DNA of 64,000 nucleotides, taken from assembly GCA_049334165.1 (NCBI GenBank), contig JBEGHD010000001.1. The stretch is one strand, 5' to 3'. The notes below the pieces were generated by a model. It searched no databases and was not told the origin of the DNA. It worked only from the letters and a program-made list of their open reading frames with translations. This stretch comes from JBEGHD01 sp049334165 (lineage in GTDB: Bacteria > Bacteroidota > Bacteroidia > Flavobacteriales_D > Sanyastnellaceae). Made by a program: the position numbers and the translations under genes. The first letter of the stretch is position 1; each line of letters opens with the position of its first letter. Shown piece by piece: positions 49,023 to 57,346 of the stretch.

Positions 49023-50017
49023 TTTTTTCTCAGGAAAGCCACGGCATTTTCTACCGCTTCTACCACTGGAATAAAATCAATTTCTAATTCCTTCTTAGCC
49101 CTCGCATTGTCGTAGAAAAAATCGTGAGGGCTGGAGCGAACACTGTCTCTTGTCACAAGCGCTTTCTTTCCTGTGAGCTTTTCTAGCAGCCACATTGCAC
49201 GAGTTGCCAGCTTTAGAAGCCACGGCTTGGCTGCAACAGAAGGTGGTTTTTTCCCCAGCTTATTCGCCATGGTGTCCAGCAACTCCTTAAACTTGAGATT
49301 CTCAGAAACGAGTATAAAACGTTTTTCAGAAATGTCACTTTCAGCTAGTCTGATCATGGCCTTGCTCACATCACGGGCATCTACAAATCCGTTGGTTCCG
49401 GTAGGGTAGAATTTCAAGCCGCTATCCACTTTGCCCAGCAAGGCACCAGAACTTCTCGATGAATCTCCCGGGCCGATAACCACTCCGGGATTCACCATTG
49501 CGGCAGAAAGCCCTTCTTCGATTCCTCGCCAAACTTCATTCTCGGCAGCGTTTTTTGTCACTGCATACTTGGTGTTGAAGGACCCTGATTTCCAGGTAGA
49601 GTTTTCATCGATGTGCTCTCCAGCTTTGTTGCGACCCAGAGCTGCCACACTGCTGGTGTAAATCAATTTTTCGACTCCCACGGCCATGGCCACGTTCACC
49701 ACGTTGGCAGTACCTTCCACATTAATCTTAAACATCTTTTCTTCATCGGAAGGATGAAACGAAACCACCGCTGCGCAATGGAATACCCGGCTAACATTGG
49801 TCATTACTTCTTCCAATGCAGGCACATCTGTCACGTCCGCATCGACCCATTCAATTTTAGAAAAAAGAGATTCGCACTGGTAAAATCTGAAGAGATCCTT
49901 CACCACAGAAATGTCACTGGTCTTGCGTTTCATCGCTCGAACAGACTCGCCTTTTTTCAACAAGTCGATCAAAAGGTGAGAGCCTATGAGTCCTGTGCTA
50001 CCCGTGACTAAATTCAT
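49016..50017 (-). CDS. NAD-dependent epimerase/dehydratase family protein
   Basis: A 333-residue extended short-chain dehydrogenase. The N-terminal nucleotide-binding motif is VTGSTGLIGSHLL, with VFHCAAVVSFHPSDEE downstream. The catalytic Tyr-Lys pair is in YAVTKNAAE, after the TSSVAALG strand (Ser likely catalytic), and GPGDSSRSSG lies in the substrate region. It resembles dihydroflavonol-4-reductase-like members; the substrate is unknown. Convergent with the DUF4296 gene, overlapping by 7 bp. ATG start. Confidence 0.88.
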   Translation of the reverse strand: MNLVTGSTGLIGSHLLIDLLKKGESVRAMKRKTSDISVVKDLFRFYQCESLFSKIEWVDADVTDVPALEEVMTNVSRVFHCAAVVSFHPSDEEKMFKINVEGTANVVNVAMAVGVEKLIYTSSVAALGRNKAGEHIDENSTWKSGSFNTKYAVTKNAAENEVWRGIEEGLSAAMVNPGVVIGPGDSSRSSGALLGKVDSGLKFYPTGTNGFVDARDVSKAMIRLAESDISEKRFILVSENLKFKELLDTMANKLGKKPPSVAAKPWLLKLATRAMWLLEKLTGKKALVTRDSVRSSPHDFFYDNARAKKELEIDFIPVVEAVENAVAFLRKNY

Positions 50018-50060
50018 GCTGCGAAGAAAAGGTTAAAATCGAAACGGGCGAAAATTGAAA

Positions 50061-51119
50061 TCATGCTTTTACGGCAGCTTTGTTTTTGTTTGCCAGCTGT
50101 CCACATGCAGCATCAATGTCTTTCCCTCTGGATCTGCGAATGTTGACTACCAGGTTGCAGCCTTCGAGGTATTCGGCAAAAGCGTCAACTTTTTCAATAT
50201 CCGCTTGCTCAAATTCACCTCCGTCAATCGGATTGTATTCGATGATGTTGATCTTGCAAGGAACATTTTTGCAGAATTCTGCCAGCTCGCGGGCGTCTTG
50301 AATAGAATCGTTGAAATCGCGGAAGATGATGTACTCGAAAGTGACGCGTGTCCCGGTTTTGGAGTAGAAATACCTGAGCGCTTCGGCCAGCGTTTCAAGA
50401 TTGTTCGACTCGTTGATAGCCATGATCTTGTCTCGCTTCTCGTCATTTGCTGCGTGGAGAGAAAGAGCGAGGTTCACTTTGGTCTCGTCATCGCCCATTT
50501 TTTTAATCATCTTGGCAATTCCCGCTGTAGAAATGGTGATTCTTTTAGGGGACATGCCCAATCCATCAGGACTGGTGATTCGATCTACCGACTGCATTAC
50601 ATTCTTGTAGTTGAGCAAGGGCTCGCCCATTCCCATGTAAACGATATTTGAAAGCGGAATTCCGTAGCGATTTTCAGACTGATCACGAAGAGCAACCACC
50701 TGATCAAAAATTTCTCCTCCCGAGAGGTTACGCATCAAATCGAGCTTGCCGGTAGCGCAAAATTTGCAGGCCAGGCTGCAGCCAACTTGCGAAGAAATGC
50801 AGGCAGTCATTCGCGAAGTAGTTGGAATCAAAACTCCTTCAACCACTTTCCCGCGATCGATTTCAAATGCACACTTGACCGTTCGGTCGTTGCTCACTTG
50901 CAAGTCTCCAATAGTGATTCCTGTTAAATCGAATGATTCCTCAAGCATCGCTCGTGTGGACTTCGAGAGGTTGGTCATCTCCTCGAAGCTGTGAGCCGCT
51001 TTTTGCCAAAGCCACTGATAGACTTGTTTTGCACGGAAAGGTTTCTCGCCTTTTTCTACAAAAAAATCGGTGAGCTGCTCGAGACTGAGCGATCGGATAT
51101 CTTTTTTGCGTATTGCCAT
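50061..51119 (-). CDS. rlmN: 23S rRNA (adenine(2503)-C(2))-methyltransferase
   Basis: A 352-residue radical-SAM enzyme that methylates A2503 of 23S rRNA (and A37 of some tRNAs). The 4Fe-4S motif CxxxCxxC is at Cys114, Cys118 and Cys121. NIVYMGMGEPLLNY and ISTAGIAKMIKKM are conserved, and the C-terminal catalytic Cys region DIDAACGQLA is present. The frame opens at TTG 51131, which falls in the -7 box; the ATG at 51119 is therefore taken. Standard length and intact. Confidence 0.96.
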   Translation of the reverse strand: MAIRKKDIRSLSLEQLTDFFVEKGEKPFRAKQVYQWLWQKAAHSFEEMTNLSKSTRAMLEESFDLTGITIGDLQVSNDRTVKCAFEIDRGKVVEGVLIPTTSRMTACISSQVGCSLACKFCATGKLDLMRNLSGGEIFDQVVALRDQSENRYGIPLSNIVYMGMGEPLLNYKNVMQSVDRITSPDGLGMSPKRITISTAGIAKMIKKMGDDETKVNLALSLHAANDEKRDKIMAINESNNLETLAEALRYFYSKTGTRVTFEYIIFRDFNDSIQDARELAEFCKNVPCKINIIEYNPIDGGEFEQADIEKVDAFAEYLEGCNLVVNIRRSRGKDIDAACGQLANKNKAAVKA

Positions 51120-51128
51120 AAGCGACTG

Positions 51129-51136
51129 CAAATATA
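51129..51136 (-). promoter_or_regulatory. -7 promoter box of rlmN
   Basis: The minus strand reads TATATTTG (TAnnTTTG), 9 bp before the ATG at 51119. It places the transcript start close to the ATG and excludes the upstream TTG. Confidence 0.55.
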
Positions 51137-51176
51137 CGGGTTAAAAAGAGCCCTCAAGACATTGAGGTTGCTGTGA

Positions 51177-53087
51177 TTACTTTGCGCGTCCTACAATCAG
51201 CTCTACCATGGTTCCGGCAGGCTGGCCTTCCTGATCATTAAGATCGTGAATTTCGAAGCTGGTGCTGACCTTCTTTAATTTGCTGTAGAGGTCCAATCTC
51301 CTCCTTGTAGCCTCCAATCCGAAGGAACGATGGTTTTTCACCTTCTCGCGATCAATTTTTTGAGCGGCTTCTCTTCCCACCCCATTATCGATCACTTTGC
51401 AGACAATCCGCTTTTCATCACCCTCCACCTTTATGGTAAGTCTGCCTGGCGTTTTTCTGTTCATCAGGCCGTGCCAAATGGCATTTTCTACGACCGGTTG
51501 CAACACCATTGATGGGAAAAGCTCTGCCTCAGGTTCTATGCTTTTTGAAACCTCAATTTCTGTTTCAAAGAAATCATCGGAGCGCATTTTCTCCAGATCT
51601 ATGTAAAGTGAAAGCAGCTCGAGCTCCTTTTTGAGCGGTATGGAAGGATTCTCAGAATTTGAGAGCACCAGCCGCATCAAACGGGCAAATTTGCTGTGGT
51701 AAGAAATGGCCACTTTCTTGTCATCCGTCATGATGGACGCCTGAATGGAATTGAGTGCATTGAATAAAAAGTGTGGATTTATCTGGGCACGCAGTGCTTT
51801 TTGCTTAAGCTCCATTTCCTTGTAGTCGCTTTTGATCCGATTTCGCTGGAACAGGAAAACAAAGGCCAGCACTACAACAGCGAGCAAGATCGCCACGAGG
51901 ATGGAGATTTTCATTCCGGCTTCCGCTCTTTCCTTTTGCTTTTCACTTTCGAGGTTCTCTCGCTTCAGCTGAGTGGTCTCATACTTTTCTTCGAGCTCTG
52001 CAATTCGCGCTTCTTTCTCGGCATTCACCAGGCTGTCTTCAATGGCCTTGTAGTTTTCAAAATATTCGAGTGCGCTTTCGTAGTCGCCATCAATTTTTGC
52101 CGCTTCAGAAAGAATGTAGTAGTGGTACTCCACCGCTTTTGGATAGTTGATTTCCCGGGCTACTTTCATTGCTCTGCGGGCGAACTCGGAAGCTTCAGCA
52201 GCATTTTTTAAATCGAGGTGAACCAAACCGAGGTTGGTCAGGATTTTCACATCAAGCTCCTTGTTGTCGAGTGGCTCGCTTAGTTCCAGTGCCTCGTAGA
52301 GATAGTCCAGCCCTTTTCTCGAGCTATCCTGCTGGTAGTAAAGAATACCTATGTTGATGTTGCACTGGGCCTGGGCTGCATCATTTTTAAGGTCGCGATT
52401 AAGCTCCCGCGCCTTTTCGTAGTAAATCATAGCCGAGTCGTACTTCGTCTCGCTTTTGTAGATAATTCCCAGGTTGTTGTAGGCACTCACCAGACTTTCA
52501 TAATCCTTTCCTTCCAGGTGAGCTTCCAATCTTTTCTTAAAGTAAGTCTTGCTCTTGTCGAGCTGTCCGAGCAAAAAATAGCTTCTGCCCAGCAAGTCAA
52601 AAGCTCTCAGTTTTTGGTGTTCCTCATCGACTTTGCGCGAAGCTTCAAGCGCGGAAAAGGCATTCTCTACAGCCATCTCATACTTTCCGGCTTTCATGAG
52701 GCTGCGGCTGTAGTTGACGTAGATCTCGGGGTAAATTTTTTCAACTTTTCTCGATTGAGCTTCCTCCAGCAGCTTTTCGAAAGCCTCGATCTGCTCCGAA
52801 TTATTTTCGAGAAGTTGGATTTTCTGAATCCTGCCCTGGAATTCGAAGTAAGGAAGACCCTCCTTTTTGGCTGTTTCTATCACCTCATCGATCAACTCCG
52901 CCTCACCTTCCTTGTCATCGAGAAAAACGATGAGATCGATTTGAGCCTTAAGCCGATCCTCTGTCGATTGCGCATTTTCAACTCGCTGCTGAAGTGAGTC
53001 CAGCTGGGGAAAAGCACTAAAAGGGAAAAATAGAAGTGCGCAGGAAAGGAGCAGCATTTTCCAAAGTCTTGGTAGCACTGAGTTCAT
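51177..53087 (-). CDS. TPR-containing sensor histidine kinase (LytS/YehU type)
   Basis: A 636-residue sensor kinase. The signal/N-terminal helix (about 10-28) is followed by periplasmic TPR repeats (about 60-340; LGIIYKSETKYDSAMIYYEKA, LGLVHLDLKNAAEASEFA), a coiled-coil and a transmembrane helix (about 394-416). The His_kinase domain (PF06580) has His439 in NPHFLFN, and the HATPase has VVENAIWHG and VIDNGVGRE. This layout is common in Bacteroidota and usually pairs with a LytTR response regulator. None lies beside it, so its partner must be encoded elsewhere. Signal unknown. Confidence 0.9.
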   Translation of the reverse strand: MNSVLPRLWKMLLLSCALLFFPFSAFPQLDSLQQRVENAQSTEDRLKAQIDLIVFLDDKEGEAELIDEVIETAKKEGLPYFEFQGRIQKIQLLENNSEQIEAFEKLLEEAQSRKVEKIYPEIYVNYSRSLMKAGKYEMAVENAFSALEASRKVDEEHQKLRAFDLLGRSYFLLGQLDKSKTYFKKRLEAHLEGKDYESLVSAYNNLGIIYKSETKYDSAMIYYEKARELNRDLKNDAAQAQCNINIGILYYQQDSSRKGLDYLYEALELSEPLDNKELDVKILTNLGLVHLDLKNAAEASEFARRAMKVAREINYPKAVEYHYYILSEAAKIDGDYESALEYFENYKAIEDSLVNAEKEARIAELEEKYETTQLKRENLESEKQKERAEAGMKISILVAILLAVVVLAFVFLFQRNRIKSDYKEMELKQKALRAQINPHFLFNALNSIQASIMTDDKKVAISYHSKFARLMRLVLSNSENPSIPLKKELELLSLYIDLEKMRSDDFFETEIEVSKSIEPEAELFPSMVLQPVVENAIWHGLMNRKTPGRLTIKVEGDEKRIVCKVIDNGVGREAAQKIDREKVKNHRSFGLEATRRRLDLYSKLKKVSTSFEIHDLNDQEGQPAGTMVELIVGRAK

Positions 53088-53110
53088 AGATAGTGGTTTG
53101 GTAAAGGTTA

Positions 53111-53587
53111 CTAAATCAACTCAAGGCAAAGCAAAATTCCATACAACTCGGGGATTGAGATCTCGCCCTCAACGGTGTAGAGAATATCGAACACTGCCTC
53201 CTGGTCTCCTTCGTAAATGTATCCGTTTTTGAATGTATATACCACATCCAAAGGAAAATTACTGTCTCCCTTGTAAATTTTACCATTTCGGTAAGTGTAG
53301 AGCACATCTCCACTAAACTGGCTGCGATCTGGAAGTAGCCTCCCCTCATCAACATTGTACATCACATCGAATGTGGAAGTGGAAAAACCCTTGTAAATCT
53401 TGTTGTCGGAAATGGTAATCAAAGCCGAATTCCAGACGTTCGACTGGTTGGGCATAATGTGACCACCCTCGATGGTGAGCACTCGTGTGCCGTAAAAAAC
53501 CTCACGCTCGGGATATACCGCAGCATCCTGAGCAACAGCCGCAAAGCTGGAAAATAAAAATGCTATGAGAAGTGTGCAGCGACTCAT
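53111..53587 (-). CDS. Small secreted repeat protein of unknown function
   Basis: A 158-residue secreted protein with a signal peptide ending in AVAQ (about 19). The rest has about four beta-hairpin repeats of 23-24 residues following the pattern Y-x-x-x-x-G-x-(I/L)-Y-x-G-D-x-x-F-x-x-D-(V/I)-(V/L)-Y-T (for example TYRNGKIYKGDSNFPLDVVY). It somewhat resembles MORN or WG repeats but has no exact match. It starts one base after the pgk stop codon, so it is co-transcribed with glycolysis, a surprising partner for a secreted protein. The C-terminus ends abruptly after YGILLCLELI. Confidence 0.65.
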   Translation of the reverse strand: MSRCTLLIAFLFSSFAAVAQDAAVYPEREVFYGTRVLTIEGGHIMPNQSNVWNSALITISDNKIYKGFSTSTFDVMYNVDEGRLLPDRSQFSGDVLYTYRNGKIYKGDSNFPLDVVYTFKNGYIYEGDQEAVFDILYTVEGEISIPELYGILLCLELI

Positions 53588-53588
53588 T

Positions 53589-54803
53589 CTACTCCTCCTC
53601 TGCGCTGGCCAGGCTCGCTGACTTGATGGCTTTTATTCCAGGTAGCTCTTTTCCTTCGAGATACTCGAGCATAGCTCCACCGCCTGTAGAGACGTAGCTC
53701 ATTTTTTCTCCGAGGCCATATTTTGAAAGTGCCGCTACGGAGTCGCCTCCACCCACGAGTGAGAAGCTTCCCGCCTGCGTGGCGTCAGCAATTGCTTCAG
53801 CTACTTTTTTGGTTCCGGTCTGGAAGTTTTCCATTTCGAAAACACCCATCGGGCCATTCCACAAAATGGTGCGTGAGTGAAGAATTGTTTCAGCAAACTT
53901 TTTGGTGCTGGCAGGACCGATGTCCAGTCCCATCCATCCATCGGGTATTTGCTTGATGTCACAAGTTTTGTGATCGGCATCGTTGGCAAACTTATCTGCG
54001 ATGATGGCATCGGTAGGCAGGAGGAAATTCACTCCGCTTTGCTTTGCCAGATCCATAATATCGAGAGCTGTTTGTAGTCGCTTGTCTTCGGTGAGGCTTG
54101 AACCGATACGGCCCTTGAGAGCGCGGATAAAAGTAAAAGCCATTCCACCGCCAATGATCATATTGTCCACCGAGTCCATGAGGTTTTCGATGATTTCTAT
54201 TTTGCTACTCACCTTGGCTCCACCGATAATCGCAGTTACGGGTTTTGTAGATCCGTAGAGCACTTTATCGATGTTCATAATTTCTTTTTCCATGAGAGCA
54301 CCAAAGAGTTTGTCGTGCTCGAAGAAGCGTGCAATAACAGCTGTGGAAGCGTGCTCGCGGTGAGCTGCGCCAAAGGCATCGTTTACAAAAACATCTCCGT
54401 GCTCGGCAAGCTGACCGGCAAAGAACTCATCGCCCTCTGTTTCTTCTTTATGAAAGCGAACATTTTCCAAAAGTGCTACCTCACCTTTCTTGAGTTGGGC
54501 AGTTTGCTCCAGCGACTTTTCACCAACGCATTCATCCACAAACATTACTTTTTTACCGAGCAGCTCCTCGAGCTCGGCAACTACTTGTTTCAAAGAGTAC
54601 TTTTCTTCATTTCCTTTTGGCCTTCCAAAGTGAGACATCAAGATTACCCGACCTCCGTCTTTTGAAATCTTCTTAATCGTTGGCAAAGCAGCTTTGATTC
54701 TGCTGTTGTCTGTCACCTTGCCGTTTTCGTCAAGAGGAACGTTAAAATCTACACGAACAAGCGTGCGTTTTCCTGAAAAATTGTAGTCCTGAAATGTGCT
54801 CAT
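53589..54803 (-). CDS. pgk: Phosphoglycerate kinase
   Basis: A 404-residue glycolytic enzyme that transfers phosphate from 1,3-bisphosphoglycerate to ADP in the cytoplasm. Signatures: KRTLVRVDFNVPLDENG near the start, SHFGRPKG, AFGAAHREHAS, GGAKVSSKIEIIENL, and LVGGGDSVAALSKYG at the nucleotide end. The frame extends upstream into the promoter (GTG or TTG at 54833), so ATG 54803 is chosen. It heads a two-gene unit with the secreted repeat protein. Confidence 0.96.
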   Translation of the reverse strand: MSTFQDYNFSGKRTLVRVDFNVPLDENGKVTDNSRIKAALPTIKKISKDGGRVILMSHFGRPKGNEEKYSLKQVVAELEELLGKKVMFVDECVGEKSLEQTAQLKKGEVALLENVRFHKEETEGDEFFAGQLAEHGDVFVNDAFGAAHREHASTAVIARFFEHDKLFGALMEKEIMNIDKVLYGSTKPVTAIIGGAKVSSKIEIIENLMDSVDNMIIGGGMAFTFIRALKGRIGSSLTEDKRLQTALDIMDLAKQSGVNFLLPTDAIIADKFANDADHKTCDIKQIPDGWMGLDIGPASTKKFAETILHSRTILWNGPMGVFEMENFQTGTKKVAEAIADATQAGSFSLVGGGDSVAALSKYGLGEKMSYVSTGGGAMLEYLEGKELPGIKAIKSASLASAEEE

Positions 54804-54830
54804 GGTATAATGTTTTTGGGTGTTCTCAAC

Positions 54831-54859
54831 CAAAGGTAGAGAATATTTGGTGTTGACAA
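54831..54859 (-). promoter_or_regulatory. Promoter of pgk (-33 TTG, -7 TACCTTTG)
   Basis: On the minus strand TTG, 18 bases, then TACCTTTG, which fits the Bacteroidota -33/-7 arrangement well. The -7 box ends 27 bp before the ATG at 54803. It is the best two-box match seen in the window. Confidence 0.65.
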
Positions 54860-54952
54860 GAGAGCTAACTGAGTTGATTTTATTTACTCAGAAAGACATG
54901 GCTGATCGCCTTTTTTAGAAATCTGAATTTAGAAAAACTGAAGCGCCTGAAC

Positions 54953-55462
54953 TTACTCAAACTCGATAAGGACAGCGTTCTTCTCAACCGATTTGCCTTC
55001 TTCTACTTTCACGCTTTTCACTACTGCTTCATCCTGTGCTTTTATGACGTTTTCCATTTTCATGGCCTCCAGGATCAACAGTGGCTCGTTCTTTTCCACT
55101 TCCTGTCCTGGCTCTACCATCACGCTAAGCACTTTCCCCGGCATAGGAGCTTTTAGTTCCTTTTGCTTGGCAGCCGCAAGGTTTTCGAGCCCCATTTCTT
55201 TGAGTAGTCGGTCATACTCATCTTCGAGCTCGATGCTGTAGGCATTTCCGTTAACCGCAATTTTGTAAACCTTTTCTTCACTATCGTATCCAAGCAAATC
55301 AATGTTAAAAGATTGATTGTTTTTTAGCACGTGAAAACTGTCTTCCCCGGTTTTAATGAGGTCCAGCTCAAATGCTTTTTCATTTACCTTTCCTTCGATA
55401 ATGTCACCGAGCAACATTTCGATTTCGTAGGTGTTCTTCTTGTTTACAGTTGCTTTTATCAA
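54953..55462 (-). CDS. Biotin/lipoyl-attachment protein (acyl-CoA carboxylase biotin carrier-like)
   Basis: A 169-residue protein. The N-terminal domain (about 1-85) is beta-rich and of unknown fold. The C-terminal biotinyl domain (about 100-169) has KAPMPGKVLSVMVEPGQEV and the biotin-acceptor motif EAMKMEN with Lys at about 135. This is the layout of the carrier subunit of propionyl/methylmalonyl-CoA carboxylase in Bacteroidota. No carboxylase subunit lies next to it in the window. The start is TTG (55460-55462): an in-frame TAG is two codons upstream and the nearest ATG would cut into the fold. It is divergent from a phosphoesterase gene. Confidence 0.85.
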   Translation of the reverse strand: MIKATVNKKNTYEIEMLLGDIIEGKVNEKAFELDLIKTGEDSFHVLKNNQSFNIDLLGYDSEEKVYKIAVNGNAYSIELEDEYDRLLKEMGLENLAAAKQKELKAPMPGKVLSVMVEPGQEVEKNEPLLILEAMKMENVIKAQDEAVVKSVKVEEGKSVEKNAVLIEFE

Positions 55463-55498
55463 ATCCTAAGAGCTTTAATTCGTTATGCCTAATTGCAG

Positions 55499-56320
55499 AT
55501 GTCAAAAATGAAGAAGTCGCCTTTTGTTCACCTGACCTTTCTGCTGTTGCTATCGCTTTCTTTTAGCGGTTGCGACTGGTTGGAGTACAGCCCCAATCAG
55601 CTAATTCTGGACGAAGATAATAAAAACCTCACCGAACGGAATATTTCCAAACTGCAAGCTACTGCTGAAAAGGACTCACTAAGAATAGCTGTGATTGGCG
55701 ACACTCAGAGGCATTACGAAGACACAGAGAGTTTTGTGGAAGCAGTGAATGGCAGAGGCGATATTGATCTGGTAATCCACACTGGCGACATTACAGATTT
55801 TGGACTCAGCCAGGAATTCAACTGGATGGGCGAAAGGTTAAACCAACTGAATGCTCCCCACTTTACGGTGATTGGGAACCACGACTTTGTGGCCCAGGGA
55901 GAAGACGTTTACAACGAGATGTACGGACCTTACAACTACAGCTTTAACCACTCCGGAGTGAAGTTCATTTTCCTGAACACCAACAGCCGGGAGTTCAATT
56001 TCAATGGAAGGGTACCGGATCTTGATTGGCTCGAATCTGAGGTCCAAAATTCAGAAGGTTTTGAGTTGGCAGTCGTTGTGATGCACGTCCCCATTTTCAG
56101 TCAGGATTTCGACTCGGGCCTCGAAAGTGAATTTCTCGAAATTCTATCAAGCTCGCCAACTCCTGTGCTTACCTTAAACGGTCACCACCACAACTACGGC
56201 AGTGGAGAGTTAAAAAATTCTGGTGTTCCGTATATCAACACCGACAGCGTGGGCAAAGAACGGTTCGTTTTGCTCGATATCAAATCGGGCGCATTTTCTC
56301 ACCAAATCATTGAGTTTTGA
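55499..56320 (+). CDS. Lipoprotein metallophosphoesterase
   Basis: A 273-residue calcineurin-like phosphoesterase anchored as a lipoprotein (lipobox SGC near residue 25). Metal-site motifs run in order: VIGDTQ, HTGDITDFG, GNHDF, MHVPIF and NGHHHNYG, so the dinuclear centre is complete. The likely substrate is a phosphoester in the periplasm or outside. ATG 55499 is used; ATG 55508 is also possible and gives an equally good signal peptide. The last base overlaps the next gene's ATG. Confidence 0.86.
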   Translation: MSKMKKSPFVHLTFLLLLSLSFSGCDWLEYSPNQLILDEDNKNLTERNISKLQATAEKDSLRIAVIGDTQRHYEDTESFVEAVNGRGDIDLVIHTGDITDFGLSQEFNWMGERLNQLNAPHFTVIGNHDFVAQGEDVYNEMYGPYNYSFNHSGVKFIFLNTNSREFNFNGRVPDLDWLESEVQNSEGFELAVVVMHVPIFSQDFDSGLESEFLEILSSSPTPVLTLNGHHHNYGSGELKNSGVPYINTDSVGKERFVLLDIKSGAFSHQIIEF

Positions 56321-56913
56321 TGAGGAGGACGATTCTAACTTTCGTGGCTTTAGCTCTTGGACTTGCGGCTTTTTCTCAAGAAGGTGATGAAAAAGTAGAC
56401 TGGATTCCAGACCACGCTCTGGGCGAGTTTGCTGGTGGAAAAGGAGTTTTATCTGTAGGCTTCGGATACGAAAACCGAGTCAAAAACCTGCAGTTCGATT
56501 TTCAGCTTGGCCATCTGCCAGAGCAGTTTGCCGCAGGTGATGGCTTCTGGATTTTGACAACCACAGGAACCTACTCTTTTTGGAACATCGAAAAGGACGA
56601 TTTTCATTTCAAGCCTATTAGAGCTGGAATGCACCTCAGCTTTTCTACGGGAGATGATTTTTTTATCAATTCGGCACTTCAAGAAAGATACCCCAGGAAA
56701 TACTATTGGTGGTCTTCGGCTTTTCGGTTCAATGTTTTTATCGGAAGTGAAGTGACTTATTCGCTTGGCGATAAGAACCGCATATCGGCATTTTATGAGC
56801 TTGGAACCAACGACCTCTACCTGGCGAGTTATTTTCACGATGACAATTACGAAGCTTTGTCCGTTTCCGATATAATGGTTCTCGGCCTCGGTGTGAAGTT
56901 CTCGTGGAAGTAG
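56320..56913 (+). CDS. Outer-membrane-like protein of unknown function
   Basis: A 197-residue secreted protein. The signal peptide ends at AAFSQ (about 20), followed by barrel-like beta strands (GVLSVGFGYENRVKNLQFDFQLG, NVFIGSEVTYSLGDKNRISAFYELG, SVSDIMVLGLGVKFSW). It starts at ATG 56320, whose A is also the last base of the phosphoesterase stop (TGATG), so translation is coupled. An upstream TTG at 56317 is possible. It may form an envelope unit with the phosphoesterase, but no activity can be assigned. Confidence 0.72.
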   Translation: MRRTILTFVALALGLAAFSQEGDEKVDWIPDHALGEFAGGKGVLSVGFGYENRVKNLQFDFQLGHLPEQFAAGDGFWILTTTGTYSFWNIEKDDFHFKPIRAGMHLSFSTGDDFFINSALQERYPRKYYWWSSAFRFNVFIGSEVTYSLGDKNRISAFYELGTNDLYLASYFHDDNYEALSVSDIMVLGLGVKFSWK

Positions 56914-56950
56914 GACGTTGCAGATTTTAGGATGGTGAACTAACCATAAT

Positions 56951-57022
56951 GTCGTCCCTCCGGGACTCTCGTTTTTTAATCGTCAAACCCGGATTCTACC
57001 AAAGTGTCGTCCCGCTGGGACT
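56951..57022. repeat. Pair of REP-like palindromic elements
   Basis: GTCGTCCCTCCGGGACT (56951-56967) and GTCGTCCCGCTGGGACT (57006-57022) are 17-mers in the same orientation. They are identical except for two central bases, and each contains the palindrome GTCCC-N3-GGGAC. Such units look like repetitive extragenic palindromes of Bacteroidota. Confidence 0.6.
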
Positions 57023-57050
57023 TAGGTGGTTAATTCCAAGCACCAAGTTT

Positions 57051-57092
57051 CAACTGGCAACTGGCAACTGGCAACTGGCAACTGGCAACTGG
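57051..57092. repeat. Tandem repeat (CAACTGG)x6
   Basis: Six perfect, uninterrupted 7-bp units, CAACTGG, then a partial CAA. Its length not being a multiple of three fits its non-coding position. It could vary in copy number between strains. Confidence 0.9.
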
Positions 57093-57319
57093 CAAAAGTC
57101 CTAATTCCAGTCGGCCACACAACTTTATCTCTAATTCACCTCCAAAAGCATCAGGCACCAAGCTTTAAAATTCCGAAAGACAATAACTCGAACCACTTCA
57201 ATTCCTCAATCCCTTAATCCCCCAATTACCTCAATCCCTATTTCCCTCCTTTCTCCCACCCTTCATCCAATCCATTTTCCGATAAACCGAATATTGTTTC
57301 GCCAGCTGAGTCAATCACT

Positions 57320-57327
57320 TAATTTTG
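57320..57327 (+). promoter_or_regulatory. -7 promoter box of the M1 aminopeptidase gene
   Basis: TAATTTTG (TAnnTTTG), 19 bp before the ATG. A TTG about 23 bp upstream is a loose -33 candidate. Confidence 0.5.
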
Positions 57328-57346
57328 CCGGTAAATTGAAACCCTC

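Larger units (their letters stand above)
56914..57346. other. Non-coding repeat-rich gap
   Basis: No gene is seen. The gap holds two palindromic 17-mers, a six-copy 7-bp tandem repeat, and from about 57100 to 57300 a pyrimidine-rich stretch with degenerate TCAATCCC-like units. It ends in the promoter of the aminopeptidase gene. Confidence 0.7.
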
